DNA from: Ascidia mentula
Taxonomy: Eukaryota > Chordata > Ascidiacea > Phlebobranchia > Ascidiidae
Direction: 5' to 3'
Length of the DNA stretch: 64,000 nucleotides
NCBI GenBank assembly: GCA_947561715.1
Contig: OX387202.1
Location: 10,925,001 to 10,989,000, forward strand
The position numbers and the translations under genes were made by a program. This document shows positions 50,801-59,652 of the stretch, one piece after another. How positions within the stretch are numbered: the first letter of the stretch is position 1; every line of letters starts with the position of its first letter. A model generated the notes under the pieces. That model ran no database searches and was not told the origin of the DNA. It saw nothing but the letters and a program-made list of their open reading frames with translations.

Positions 50801-53800
50801 AAACGGAGCTTGGCGGACTTTTATAAGTTGTCAGGTGAGGTTTTTTTATGATGTCACCGCTGTTTTAAGGTCCATTTAGCTCCCACTTCTCACTGAGGTC
50901 GCACCCCACAAGGCTAACATTCCGTTGGTTGTTTAAACGCGTGTAACGATCGCCTCGCGCACCCATTTTCACCAACGCGAGAATTGCACTTTGCTTGGTT
51001 AGACGAACCGATAATCGTGTATCGATTGGATTGCTGCTTCCTGACATGCGCTGTTAAGCAGTCTTTCTGCAATCACGTTGTTTGCTGGGTCACTATAGTG
51101 GCCTGTGGCGTTTCGCAGGCAACAACCGCAATTTTGAAAAAACGTGATCTGTAATCGTGCGAAAACATTGTTGGGGCACAGAGTTAACCTTTAACCTTAT
51201 TATTTTCATCACCAAGGCAACGGTATATACGGTTCAGTGCTTCTAAGAAAAGACAAGCTTATGAACGTGAAGTACTGTGACCAATTGACGGCGGGACGCG
51301 TTGTACAAGACCCCAACTTTTACCACATGACAGAAATCAATCAAGACCTGTATGAGGTGGAAACCACGAAGAAGCGAGTGCGTCAAGATAGGCCCATTCA
51401 AATGTCATACTTCGTCAACGAGCTGGCCAAATTAAATCTCCTCCAGATTGTATATGATTGCTTTCAACGGTACTTTGTGCGACAGGGGTACCAGATTTGC
51501 CTATGTGACACCGACAGTGTGTACATTGCACTTAGCGCCGACACGATTAACGAAATTATAAAACCGGATCTACGCCGTGAATTTTATGAGAATTATGAAA
51601 CTTACTTTCCCGCAAAAGCTTGCAAAATGCACCGGGACTGCTTTATAGAAGATATGACATCACATGGCCGTTTTGAGCAAGCCGACTGCTGCCGCGCGCA
51701 CGAGCGTTTTTGTCAACGTGAAATGGGAAAGTACAAATGTGAATTCTACGGTCACTCCGTTGTGGCGCTTTCCGCGAAGACTTATTTCTGTCAAGGCGAT
51801 ACAATGAAGCGTGCTTCGAAGGGTTTATGCAAGGCACAAAACCCACTTAACGCTGATGATTATTTACATGTCCCCAAAACAGGGAGGCCGCGTGAAGGAA
51901 CCAACGTCGGCTTTCAAGTTGTAAATCAGCGACTTTTCACACGCAGCGGAAATCGCGTTGGATTAAATTATTTTTACGCCAAGCGGATAGTTCTCCCCGA
52001 CGGTGTCACCACGTCACCTTTGCTGCTATGACAAAATGCGTGTATTTTCATTTCGACTTTCGTTTTGAGAATTCGTACTTTTTCGAGAATGCTATTCATG
52101 CCAAATAAAAAATGCTAAGAAACGAGATTTCTTAATTGATGGTCACTTGATGGTGCCATTGAACGCGGAGCACAGGACACAAAACCGCACGGTTCATGTG
52201 ACCACGCCCACCGACACGCCAGTTTGCCCTTTTTTCTGTGTTCTCTTCCAGCTTGCTTTAAAGTCTGTCGCGCGAGGTTTTTGGGGCCATCACAATTTTG
52301 TCACAATTGCGAAAATGCCAAACAGGAAGATTCAAGCAATGAACTGGGTGCAGGGAGTTCCTTCTGCTCAAAGCACGGAACAAGTTGTCGCTGCCATCTG
52401 CCGTGAGCAAAAGAAATCAGGCAAGTGCAATCGTTTTTAGAATTTAAGCTGTGTGCCAGCGTGCCGTTAACGCAAGACAACTAACACAGAATTCATATTT
52501 GTTGCAGGCACGAAATTGCGCTGTGCGTCTTTCTATAGGAAATACGATGGGCAGTGCTTCAAACTCCAAGGCCTCTATGACGTGGCAAAAACGCTCATGC
52601 TCGAAAGTCCGGTGGTGGCCATTTTCCCGAAAATCGAGGATGGATTTGAACGGTTAATGTTAATTTATTACGCCACTGCATCTGATGACACCGAGTGTAT
52701 TATCGCGTCGCGCATTCGTCAAAAGTCGATTGAATTGCAGAGTACAGGTGTAACCATGTGCTTTAAGCCTAGAGCAGTTTTTTCACCGGAGAAGTACATA
52801 GCTCCGATCGCTTTGGATTGTCAATACTATAAATGTTTCGGTTCTAAAGTGCTTACCGATTGTGTGACAGCTAAGGTTATGGGCACCATCGAGCAATTAT
52901 GCTCGCAGTTTGGCGCGATACGTGAGATTGACCAATCGGAAATACCGGATACGCCTGCCTCGCCGGATTCACCAAGTTACAGTCCCTTGCAGGACTCCCA
53001 AGTGTACTAATTTTGTATTTAAGACCCTCCCCCGGCCCCGATTTCAACCCGGTAATTTTTTTTTTTTTTAATGTAAATTTAAATAAATTTTTAATTTGAA
53101 TTAAATTTAATAAAATTTAAAAAATTTAAATTTAAATAAATTTTTAATTTAAATTGAATTAAATTTAATAATTTTTTTTTATAGGGGGGGGGAGAAACCG
53201 ATACATTGTAGAACGGAGTATTTTATCGTCGCAGAATGTGTTGCGCCATGTCGCGGGATTTTTGTGCCGATGTTTGTTGTTTTGTCGCCTTTTCCGCGTG
53301 GAATAAAAAAATACAGAGAGAAAATGCCCCTTGTCAGACACAAAACACCCAGAAATAAATCATGTCTGTTTACTCACAAATCCGATACAAATCTCTCCAC
53401 CAACAAATCATTACCACGTAAATCATTTGAATACAAATTCACGATTTCCCTTGGGCTAAAGCCGCGTGCGCGTAATGCCGAGAAATAAATGCAGTGCGCT
53501 CCGCAGGAGATGGACAATGGGTGCTGTACAACACGCGTATTGAGACGAAACGGCTTTACTGTAGTGTTGGCTTCTAAAAAAGCGCTAAACTCCTGAAGGT
53601 ACGGTGGTCTGGCGAAAGTATCAAACATTTCACCGTAACCGTGAGCGTCAAAATAAAAAGCAATCCAATGTATTCCAGGTTGACTGGATAGATCGCTGTT
53701 CACAATATACAACGCAGGGGGTCGATGACGTAACGAAGCGAGTTCGTCTCGTGCGAAGACACCGTGAAAAACACGCTCTGTCGCCGGGTCACGTGAGAGT

Positions 53801-56800
53801 AAGGCGCCGATTTGTAGCTCATCCATTATGAAGCGAAATCCGTCACCACGTGCGATAAAGATCGATAGTCAGTAAATTGTCGAACTCAAGAAATGCAATT
53901 ATCGCTACAGGCGCAGCGATCGCGTTTTTAAATCGCACCTCCAAGCGCACCGAACCGGAACGCCGGAGGTCGAAGGTTGCAAGGTCGCTGTGGTCGGTGT
54001 AATGACCGCCTTGGAAATCGGGCTTGAATGCGGTGGCGGGATAAATACGGCCATCTACGTGCAAAGCTAGGTATGTAATGTTCATGTGTTTGAACTCAAA
54101 GGGATTTCGGTCAAAGGCCCCGTTGTAGGCCGCGGCGTCGACGAACCCGAAAACGCATCTGACCGGTATTTGACCGGTCACTAGAGCATCGCAAACCGTG
54201 GTCATACTACCGCCGGCGATCGTGAAAACGCGAACTTCCGATCGGCGCATCGCGTACTTGGCAGAATTGGATTGTAAAATCTTTTGGTGCGCGACAGTTA
54301 CAGCCGCATTAAGTTTAACCTTGCGGACGAATAATCGCACATCCATCACATTGATTTTCACATTCGCATCAGCGGCGGCCATCACAGCAAACTCGTCCTT
54401 ACCGCGCGTAAGACGCAAGCGAATGTTGACGCCGTTTAAGATGTACTTGGACTGCTGACATAAACTGACGTGAAGTTTAGACAGCATTTCGATTGAACGG
54501 CTCTCGGCCGCCATCGCGCGACGGGTTTGAAATCCACTGTTACTTCGCGTCAATGCGTTCATCTGCCCTGCGTGGTCACCATGCCAAAGCGATGTGGTCA
54601 GTTGTGTATTCTTCGCTTCCGATCCAAATGATAAAAGTGTCTCGATGTACGATTTGTAAGCGTAATTATTACTGGAGGGCGTCACCGTTTTATTGTTGAG
54701 AGACAGTTCCATTTGACTGAACAAGGCGTGTGCGAAATAATTTGACGGTGCCACTGGAGCGTCCGCGTCCAAATTTGTGCCATCAGCTTTGGTGATACGA
54801 ACGGTACACGACAGCAACGTGTCGTTAAGGTCAACGTAATGCTCTCCGTCCGCGGCGATCAAAAAATCATACGGCCCCGCGTCTGTTACCGTAGCAAGGG
54901 GTAAATGTTCGACAAAGAGCGATGAGTTTACGCTGGTTTGCGTCGGCTTCAGTGTAAATAAATCCAATTCGCTTTTCGCACAACGCATCGAGTGCTCACT
55001 GATTAACGCCATCCCTCAAGCGAAAATGTCGTCACGGTTGCTGCGATTGTAACTCTTCACTATGCGCGGCAGTGCGCCAGTGAAATTATTATTGCCCGTG
55101 TGCGTAAAGTGGCGCCACAAACGCTCTTTCAGTGTGCGGTTAAAGCGTTTCACCACCGACGCTTTCGTTTCCTGATTGCACGTCGTGTAAAATTGAATGT
55201 TACGCTTCGAAAGCCACTTTTGAAAGACACTGTTCACAAACTCGCGACCCGCATCTGTTGCAGTTGATCCGGTCGCCGCCCGCTCGCACGAATCACACGA
55301 TCGACTGCCCACACTAGACTGGAACCGGTTTTTCGCTTAATGCAAACCACCCAAACGTATTTAGAGAATACATCGATAATGGTTACTAAATATCGCACAC
55401 CACGATTTTCACGAGCAAGTTTCTGTACTTCGACCAGATCTATTTGCCACAAAGAATCGATTCCAGACACAACGACACGTGAACGCAAAAAATGTTTACG
55501 ACGGGGCTTATGCAATCTTGACTGCCTAGCCACCGTTTCACCGTTTTATGGCTTGCACCCACAGCAGTCCGTAGCCGGTTCACACCACCAAGACTGCCAG
55601 GGTGCGCGGGATCGTAGTAAGCGCGGCTTAAATCTCTTGCCATCGCGACAACGACTCACGAACAACGCTCCGACGACGCGGAATGTGTGAAGTAGACGGC
55701 ACCGGCGCAGCCCTTTTAGCCAAAAGCGTTTTGGGCGCGTTCGCATCACTCAGTGCTGCAATGAATTTAGCTTCGCCAATCGGTTTCAGGCCTCGAGGAG
55801 ATTTTTTGCGCAACACACCATGTATCAAATCCTCGATATTACTATTAGCAACGCTTTCGCCCTTCAAAACAAGTTCGCCCGACGGAAAAAATCGATTCCG
55901 GGCGCTTCGCGAATAAACGAAATCAATGACTCGGCTTTAACTTTTAGTGTTTTCGGCATAGGTCGGACAACGTGCTGCGCAATAGCCTCCTTTCGGTCGG
56001 TCGTATCGTCGTTCTTGCGCTCGATGATCGTCATTTTCATGGGTTTATTCGCTTGTTCTTCGCTGAGGAACCGATAGCGCTGCAGGGCTTGCCCGTACAA
56101 CTTGACCTTTTCCTCGGCTGGCCTTGCGTCGTAAATGAAGATCATGCATTTCACAATCCAGTTCCGATAAAACGCGATCAACTGGTGACGCCGAAGCTGG
56201 CGCCTTGTCGCGCATTGTCTTTAAAACATTTGGATCGATCAGAGCAAGCTTGTGCACAGATTCCATCAGCGCCGAGCGAATAAACCCGCTAGAGCAAGGA
56301 CCACTGTTCCAATGAGAGACCCCCAGGAGTGCGGCCAGAAATCCCCCGCGTTGAATCAACTGCGTTCCCGCGTCGCCAGCGTCTTTTTTCTCGAACAATT
56401 CGCGCAAAACGTTTTTGTGCCGCAGTAACTTCTATTGATCGCGCTCGATCAAATCAACGTCACCCTCAGCACGTTATAGCTACACTCACAAATACACTTC
56501 ATCGAATCGGGGCCGGCCGCTTTTATGAACGCGCGCACGACTCTTGGTTCGGCTTTGCATATCGTATTCAAAACCGCCGCGTGTTAACCACAAGACTTTT
56601 AATTCACGCATGAACGACCTAGCGTGGTCAAGCGAGCTGTTTGTCTGACTAGAATTTTGTTTGAGCGGAGAATATGACGTTCCTAAAATCGTGTAACAAA
56701 TTTTAAAGAACCTTTGTTGTATCACATAAGTCTCCAATGAACCACAACGTTTTTGACGTATGTCCCTGTTGTAACTTTACTTTTCAATAAACGTAGTAGT

Positions 56801-59652
56801 GTAGCGAACGGAACGGAAAAAGGAACGAAATGGCGCGGACAACACGCTGCGCAATAGACGCTTTTCGGTCAGACGTATCGTCGTTCTTTCGCTCGACCAT
56901 CGTCATTGGTTTATCCGCCTCTTCAAGCTTTTGCACACATTCCATCAGCGCCGAGCGAATAAACCCGCTAGAGCAGGGACCACTGTTCCAATGAGAGGTC
57001 CCAGCAGTGCGGACAGGAATCCTCCGCGTTGAATCAACTTGCGTTTTCGCGTCACCGGCGTCTTTTTTTTGACCAATTCGCGCAAAACGTTCTAGTGCCG
57101 CAGTAACTTCTGTCGGTCGCGCTCGGTTAAATCAATGTTACCCCTTAGCACGTTATGGCTACACTCGCAAATACACTTCATCAAATCAGGGCCGGCCGCA
57201 TTTATGATCGCGCGCACGACTCTTGGCTCAGCTTTGCACAGCATATTCAAAACCGCCGCGTGTTTATCGAGTCGACGGGACATGTCAAAAGTTCTTCGGA
57301 ACGTAAGCGAACGATGTTTCACCGCGGAACACCCCTGTTCGCAGACGAAGCTTGTCAGGTGTTTCTTGCCGACAATCGAATACCAAATAACCATGTGCGA
57401 CCGATGTCGCATCCATATATGCGTCTCGCACGGCCCTAACATGGGATGGAAATACTTGTTTGGCGAGGTGGTTTATCTGAGACGAATCCCTGGGATTTTT
57501 AAAGACCACCAGATAGTGTGCGTTCAAACTGATTGTCCGATGCTCGCTGCCTTTCAGGAAAAGATTCTGAACGATGTAAATCACACTCGTGTCTTTATGA
57601 TGACTGCCCTGGGTGAACAAACGTGAGACAATTTTACTGCTTTCGGACATCAAGTCGTCGAGAATCAAGAGGGTTCGTACGCCCGTATCCACAGAGGTTG
57701 GCGCACCTTGGACAAACTCGATCGAATCGGGTAGACTTTCATACGCGGATTGCCACTGATCGTAGTACCAAATAATCCGCTCCGGGCGGGGCACGATGAG
57801 ATTCTCTTGTATCAGACGGGAGACGAAACAAGTCTTCCCACTTCCAGTTGGACCGGAGATTAGACATGTAAACGGGTGAGCAAATTCCATTGCGAAAAGC
57901 AATCCGTGCAACTAATCAACCGCTCAAACGTTTTCCGCCCAGTGCTTCAGTTGAAATGCGGCAAATCACCATGCACACATAATTATACCAAATGGAATTC
58001 ACCCGCAACGCCGAGTATGCGAGATTATACTCAAGTGATTGACAAGATCGTTTATCGACCATGTCATCAATCATGTCATCGCAACGTCATTAGAAATAAC
58101 GGTCCAATTCAGGAAACAATTCACCAGATAGTTTCACAAACGCCACACGACCACTCAGTGAACTGCGTGTGACCTCGAATTCCTTGGCGAGGACATCTCA
58201 AACAAAGTTCACACGCTCAAGATAACAATAAGGAACCTCGCAAAAAAATGCATCTGCGACCCACACTAAAAAAAGGGGGGGGGGGGGGGGGCGTTGACGA
58301 AGCGGAGGCGGGAACAATTAACGAATGGATAACGCGATACATGGAGGCTGGTGAATTCCCTGGAGCAATTCACAAGTGATTGACAAGATCGTTTGTCGAC
58401 CACGTCATCAATCATGTCATCGCAACGTCATTAGAAATAACGGTCCAATTCAGGAAACAATTCACCAGATAGTTTCACAAACGCCACACGACCACTCAGT
58501 GAACTGCGTGTGACCTCGAATTCCTTGGCGAGGACATCTCAAACAAGTTCACACGCTCAAGATAAAAATAGAATCACGATTGCGACACCGGAAAGAGACA
58601 AACAATAGGAGAATCTTATTTTACTCCCAATCAAGACTGTAAGGCTCATGAGTAACTGTGAGTATCTCCCTGACACATGTCCCCCTTTGAAATGCATACG
58701 AAAGAGAACGGAAAGAGTACTCTTTCCTGTCTCCCTAACCGGAAAGAGTAGCAGAGAGACAGGAAGGAAGTCTCCCCGTTCTCTACTCTGTCACCCTTTA
58801 CTACTCAGGTGATTGGTAAGTATGCAGATATCCACACCACTAGGGGCAGAAAAAACTCACTCCTGACGGGTAAAGATTCTAGCATTTGTTATTTTAACAC
58901 ATATATGAGAATCGATTCAAATGAAACTAAACTCAACTGTTGGAAGTGTTATTCAGTTGACCTTGCAGTTGAACCACTTTGTTCGACAACTCTGTGAAAA
59001 TATTCGATGTGTGAGTGGAATTGAGTGTTAAGTGCATGAACTTAACTGTTAGATGTGCGGTTCTGCTCACTCTGCAGTTGATCCACTCTGTTCGACAGCT
59101 CTGTGAATATAATGTTCGATGTGTGAGTGGACATTGAATGTTAAGTGCATAAACTTAACTGTTAGATGTGCGGTTCTGCTCAATCTGCAGTTGATCCACT
59201 TTGTTCGACAACTCTGTGAAGATAATCTTCAATGAATTTACTTTAATATGATTTTATGAGAGTTCACCGTGTAGGGGATTTGTTGTACTGCTGTGTTTGT
59301 ATCAAATATCTATCTGTACTGCTTGGTTTGTTAAAGCTTCCTATCCAACTATAAATTTTGTCAAAAAGTGTTTAGAGAAGAATCTCATACCTGCAACAAG
59401 CCTCATCAAATCTTCTTTGCCAGCCACAGGTCCTTGGTCTCCCTTTTCACCTCGGTGACCTCGAGGTCCACGTGGTCCCATCTTTCCTGGTCTTCCAGTC
59501 TCTCCTCTGGCACCTTTCAAGCCGGAATGTTCTATCTCTGATCCTTGTTCTTGTCCGTCACAAATGGAAACCACTCTGCATACTTGTTGTTGTTGGTGAG
59601 TTATGACAAGATGGCCGACCAACAAAACTCCAAACAAAATCAATTTCAACAT
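41895..59652 (-). CDS. Ficolin-like secreted lectin (collagen repeat plus fibrinogen C-terminal domain)
   Basis: Exons on the - strand are 59652-59391, 45001-44889, 44480-44384, 44105-44006, 42958-42827 and 42078-41895: 888 nt, 295 codons plus stop, every junction in phase. Exon 1 starts with a signal peptide ([14 protein letters not shown]), has two Cys, and then 11 Gly-X-Y triplets (about residues 44-76). The rest is a fibrinogen-related domain: [36 protein letters not shown], a segment with [15 protein letters not shown] (calcium-site region) and [15 protein letters not shown] near the end. Such proteins are extracellular pattern-recognition lectins that trimerise through the collagen part. 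The collagen stretch is short for a ficolin. Intron 1 (14.4 kb) contains an entire Polinton. Confidence 0.85.
45590..45595 (+). repeat. Left 6-bp target-site duplication of the Polinton
   Basis: CAGGTG, repeated at 58806-58811. Six-base duplications are the Polinton/Maverick hallmark. Confidence 0.9.
45596..45862 (+). repeat. Polinton left terminal inverted repeat
   Basis: 267 bases pairing with 58540-58805, with few mismatches (for example GGGTGATAGAG against GGGTGACAGAG). It starts with AG, as Polinton termini usually do. It contains GAGACAGGAAAGAGTACTCT and related internal direct and inverted pieces. 45863-46505 between it and the first polymerase exon shows no gene. Confidence 0.9.
46506..52031 (+). 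pseudogene. Polinton family-B (protein-primed type) DNA polymerase, multi-exon and frameshifted
   Basis: Proposed exons: 46506-46621, 46676-46744, 46800-46871, 46932-47114, 47172-about 47321, 47366-47543, 47600-47653, 47710-50834 and 51217-52031. Introns in the N-terminal part are about 44-60 nt. Phases agree except at the 47321/47366 junction, where a weak GTGTAA donor is needed. Exon 1 opens with a C2H2-type zinc finger, and a second finger spans exons 1-2. Exonuclease segments [10 protein letters not shown] and [12 protein letters not shown], polymerase motif A GFDCNSMY and motif C CDTDSVY are present; motif B starts directly after the 51216 acceptor. The frame is broken near 48257, near 49311 (extra TA in a TATATAT run) and between 50330 and 50400. 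ATG 48301 is not the true start, since conserved coding precedes it in frame. Confidence 0.85.
50835..51216 (+). other. 382-nt intron inside the polymerase gene
   Basis: It is GTGAGG to CCAAG, phase 1, with stop codons in all frames. Coding that is conserved in family-B polymerases ends exactly at the donor and resumes exactly at the acceptor. It is six to eight times longer than the N-terminal introns. Confidence 0.8.
52147..53010 (+). CDS. Unknown Polinton gene, two exons
   Basis: The reading 52147-52420, spliced by a GC-AG intron (52421-52507; donor GCAAGT, acceptor TTTGTTGCAG) to 52508-53010, stays in frame. The second exon is a convincing 166-codon stretch with scattered Cys and an acidic Pro/Ser-rich tail ending QDSQVY. 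The true start is uncertain; another intron may end at 52250. I recognise no domain. It lies directly after the polymerase, in the same direction, and ends at the AT-rich spacer. Confidence 0.5.
53030..53200. terminator. AT-rich spacer between convergent Polinton gene sets
   Basis: About 140 bases of T runs and repeated AATTTAAATTTAAA-like words, closed by a run of nine Gs. It separates + and - transcription units, so it must hold both 3' ends. Candidate poly(A) signals (AATAAA) occur on both strands. Confidence 0.45.
53374..53826 (-). CDS. Adenain-like cysteine protease of the Polinton
   Basis: 150 codons, intact. It has the adenovirus-protease layout: His53 in [10 protein letters not shown], an acidic residue after it (E66 or D69 in GEMFDTF), Gln101 and the nucleophile Cys108 in SCGAHCIYF. 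Enzymes of this family mature capsid proteins. It starts 16 bases after the capsid gene and is the last gene of the - strand set. Confidence 0.88.
   Translation of the reverse strand: MDELQIGALLSRDPATERVFHGVFARDELASLRHRPPALYIVNSDLSSQPGIHWIAFYFDAHGYGEMFDTFARPPYLQEFSAFLEANTTVKPFRLNTRVVQHPLSISCGAHCIYFSALRARGFSPREIVNLYSNDLRGNDLLVERFVSDL
53843..55012 (-). CDS. Polinton capsid-type protein (F54H12.2-like family)
   Basis: 389 codons, intact. The sequence is beta-rich with no membrane segment or signal. It belongs by resemblance to a widespread invertebrate family annotated as F54H12.2-like, found next to Polinton proteases and ATPases; assignment as the jelly-roll major capsid protein is by context and family knowledge. 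Recognisable pieces are [15 protein letters not shown] near the start, [15 protein letters not shown], and [15 protein letters not shown] in the middle. ATG lies 3 bases after the integrase stop. Confidence 0.75.
   Translation of the reverse strand: MALISEHSMRCAKSELDLFTLKPTQTSVNSSLFVEHLPLATVTDAGPYDFLIAADGEHYVDLNDTLLSCTVRITKADGTNLDADAPVAPSNYFAHALFSQMELSLNNKTVTPSSNNYAYKSYIETLLSFGSEAKNTQLTTSLWHGDHAGQMNALTRSNSGFQTRRAMAAESRSIEMLSKLHVSLCQQSKYILNGVNIRLRLTRGKDEFAVMAAADANVKINVMDVRLFVRKVKLNAAVTVAHQKILQSNSAKYAMRRSEVRVFTIAGGSMTTVCDALVTGQIPVRCVFGFVDAAAYNGAFDRNPFEFKHMNITYLALHVDGRIYPATAFKPDFQGGHYTDHSDLATFDLRRSGSVRLEVRFKNAIAAPVAIIAFLEFDNLLTIDLYRTW
55016..55643 (-). pseudogene. Polinton retroviral-type integrase, broken and catalytically mutated
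   Basis: Three frames are needed. 55643 to about 55530 carries the N-terminal helix-turn-helix-like part ([13 protein letters not shown]). Then comes a piece with the first Asp (LWQIDLVEV) and VFSKYVWVV, down to about 55265. The last piece has the second Asp (TDAGREF). At the position of the third catalytic acid, in [10 protein letters not shown], the codon (55150-55148) is AAA, Lys. The C-terminus stops early (SNRDDIFA), without the usual tail. Its ATG overlaps the end of the preceding gene by 16 bases. Confidence 0.85.
55628..56266 (-). pseudogene. Unknown Polinton protein, two frameshifts
   Basis: It starts at ATG 56266 ([16 protein letters not shown]), shifts frame near 56160 into [17 protein letters not shown], and shifts again near 55867 into [17 protein letters not shown], ending at 55628. 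The three pieces in this order resemble an uncharacterised helical protein often found beside capsid and ATPase genes of animal Polintons. Function unknown; perhaps virion-associated. The first codons are duplicated near 56949. Confidence 0.6.
56280..56600 (-). pseudogene. Second, frameshifted copy of the small hydrophobic gene
   Basis: It matches 56960-57280 over most of its length: the Cys-rich helix coding at 56470-56600, then [14 protein letters not shown] near 56340. Frame breaks occur in both parts. It was produced by the internal duplication of the element. Confidence 0.65.
56945..57283 (-). pseudogene. Small helical/hydrophobic Polinton protein with one in-frame stop
   Basis: The ATG at 57283 follows the ATPase stop by one base. 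The reading gives a helical Cys-containing half ([20 protein letters not shown]), a TAG at 57094-57092, then in the same frame a basic stretch and a Gly-rich hydrophobic tail ([20 protein letters not shown]) ending at 56945. Apart from that stop the 113-codon frame is open. Small basic proteins with a hydrophobic tail accompany capsid genes in animal Polintons; a virion or membrane role is only inferred. Confidence 0.6.
57285..57911 (-). CDS. Polinton packaging ATPase (FtsK/A32-like)
   Basis: 208 codons, intact. Walker A is GPTGSGKT (residues 20-27) and Walker B is LLILDDLM (81-88), followed by VIYIVQNLF, a sensor-like block. The size and layout match the DNA-packaging ATPase found in Polintons and related viruses, which drives DNA into capsids. 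First gene of the - strand set, facing away from the right terminal repeat. Confidence 0.9.
   Translation of the reverse strand: MHGLLFAMEFAHPFTCLISGPTGSGKTCFVSRLIQENLIVPRPERIIWYYDQWQSAYESLPDSIEFVQGAPTSVDTGVRTLLILDDLMSESSKIVSRLFTQGSHHKDTSVIYIVQNLFLKGSEHRTISLNAHYLVVFKNPRDSSQINHLAKQVFPSHVRAVRDAYMDATSVAHGYLVFDCRQETPDKLRLRTGVFRGETSFAYVPKNF
58034..58570. repeat. Duplicated subterminal segment of the Polinton
   Basis: About 200 bases at 58034-58238 recur at 58372-58570 with a few differences (GTTTATCGACCATG against GTTTGTCGACCACG). Each copy ends in the inner edge of the terminal repeat (TTCACACGCTCAAGATAA). Between them lie A7 followed by a run of about 18 Gs (58269-58292). No gene is seen from 57912 to 58539. 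Confidence 0.8.
58540..58805 (-). repeat. Polinton right terminal inverted repeat
   Basis: Reverse complement of 45596-45862; ends CCCTTTACTACT at the CAGGTG duplication. Confidence 0.9.
58806..58811 (+). repeat. Right 6-bp target-site duplication of the Polinton
   Basis: CAGGTG, identical to 45590-45595. Confidence 0.9.
58932..59225 (+). repeat. About 110-bp tandem repeat, about 2.5 copies
   Basis: Units share CTGCAGTTGATCCAC, TTCGACA(A/G)CTCTGTGAA and TTCGATGTGTGAGTGGA; spacings are 109 and 113 bases. It lies in intron 1 of the ficolin-like gene, between the Polinton and exon 1. Confidence 0.75.

Larger units (their letters stand above)
45596..58805. mobile_element. Complete Polinton/Maverick element, 13.2 kb
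   Basis: Both termini start AGTAGTAAAGGGTGA on their own strand, bounded by CAGGTG on each side. Genes: + strand polymerase and an unknown two-exon gene (46.5-53.0 kb); - strand ATPase, small hydrophobic protein, unknown protein, integrase, capsid-type protein and protease (57.9-53.4 kb). The two sets converge on a very AT-rich spacer at 53049-53185. It is somewhat short for the group (usually 15-20 kb). Ends, capsid, protease and ATPase are intact; polymerase, integrase and two small genes are damaged, so autonomous movement is unlikely. Confidence 0.93.

Noticed and set aside
57092..57442. 116-codon - strand frame read from 57442
   Set aside because: Its first 53 codons overlap the ATPase in another frame; the real start is the ATG at 57283.
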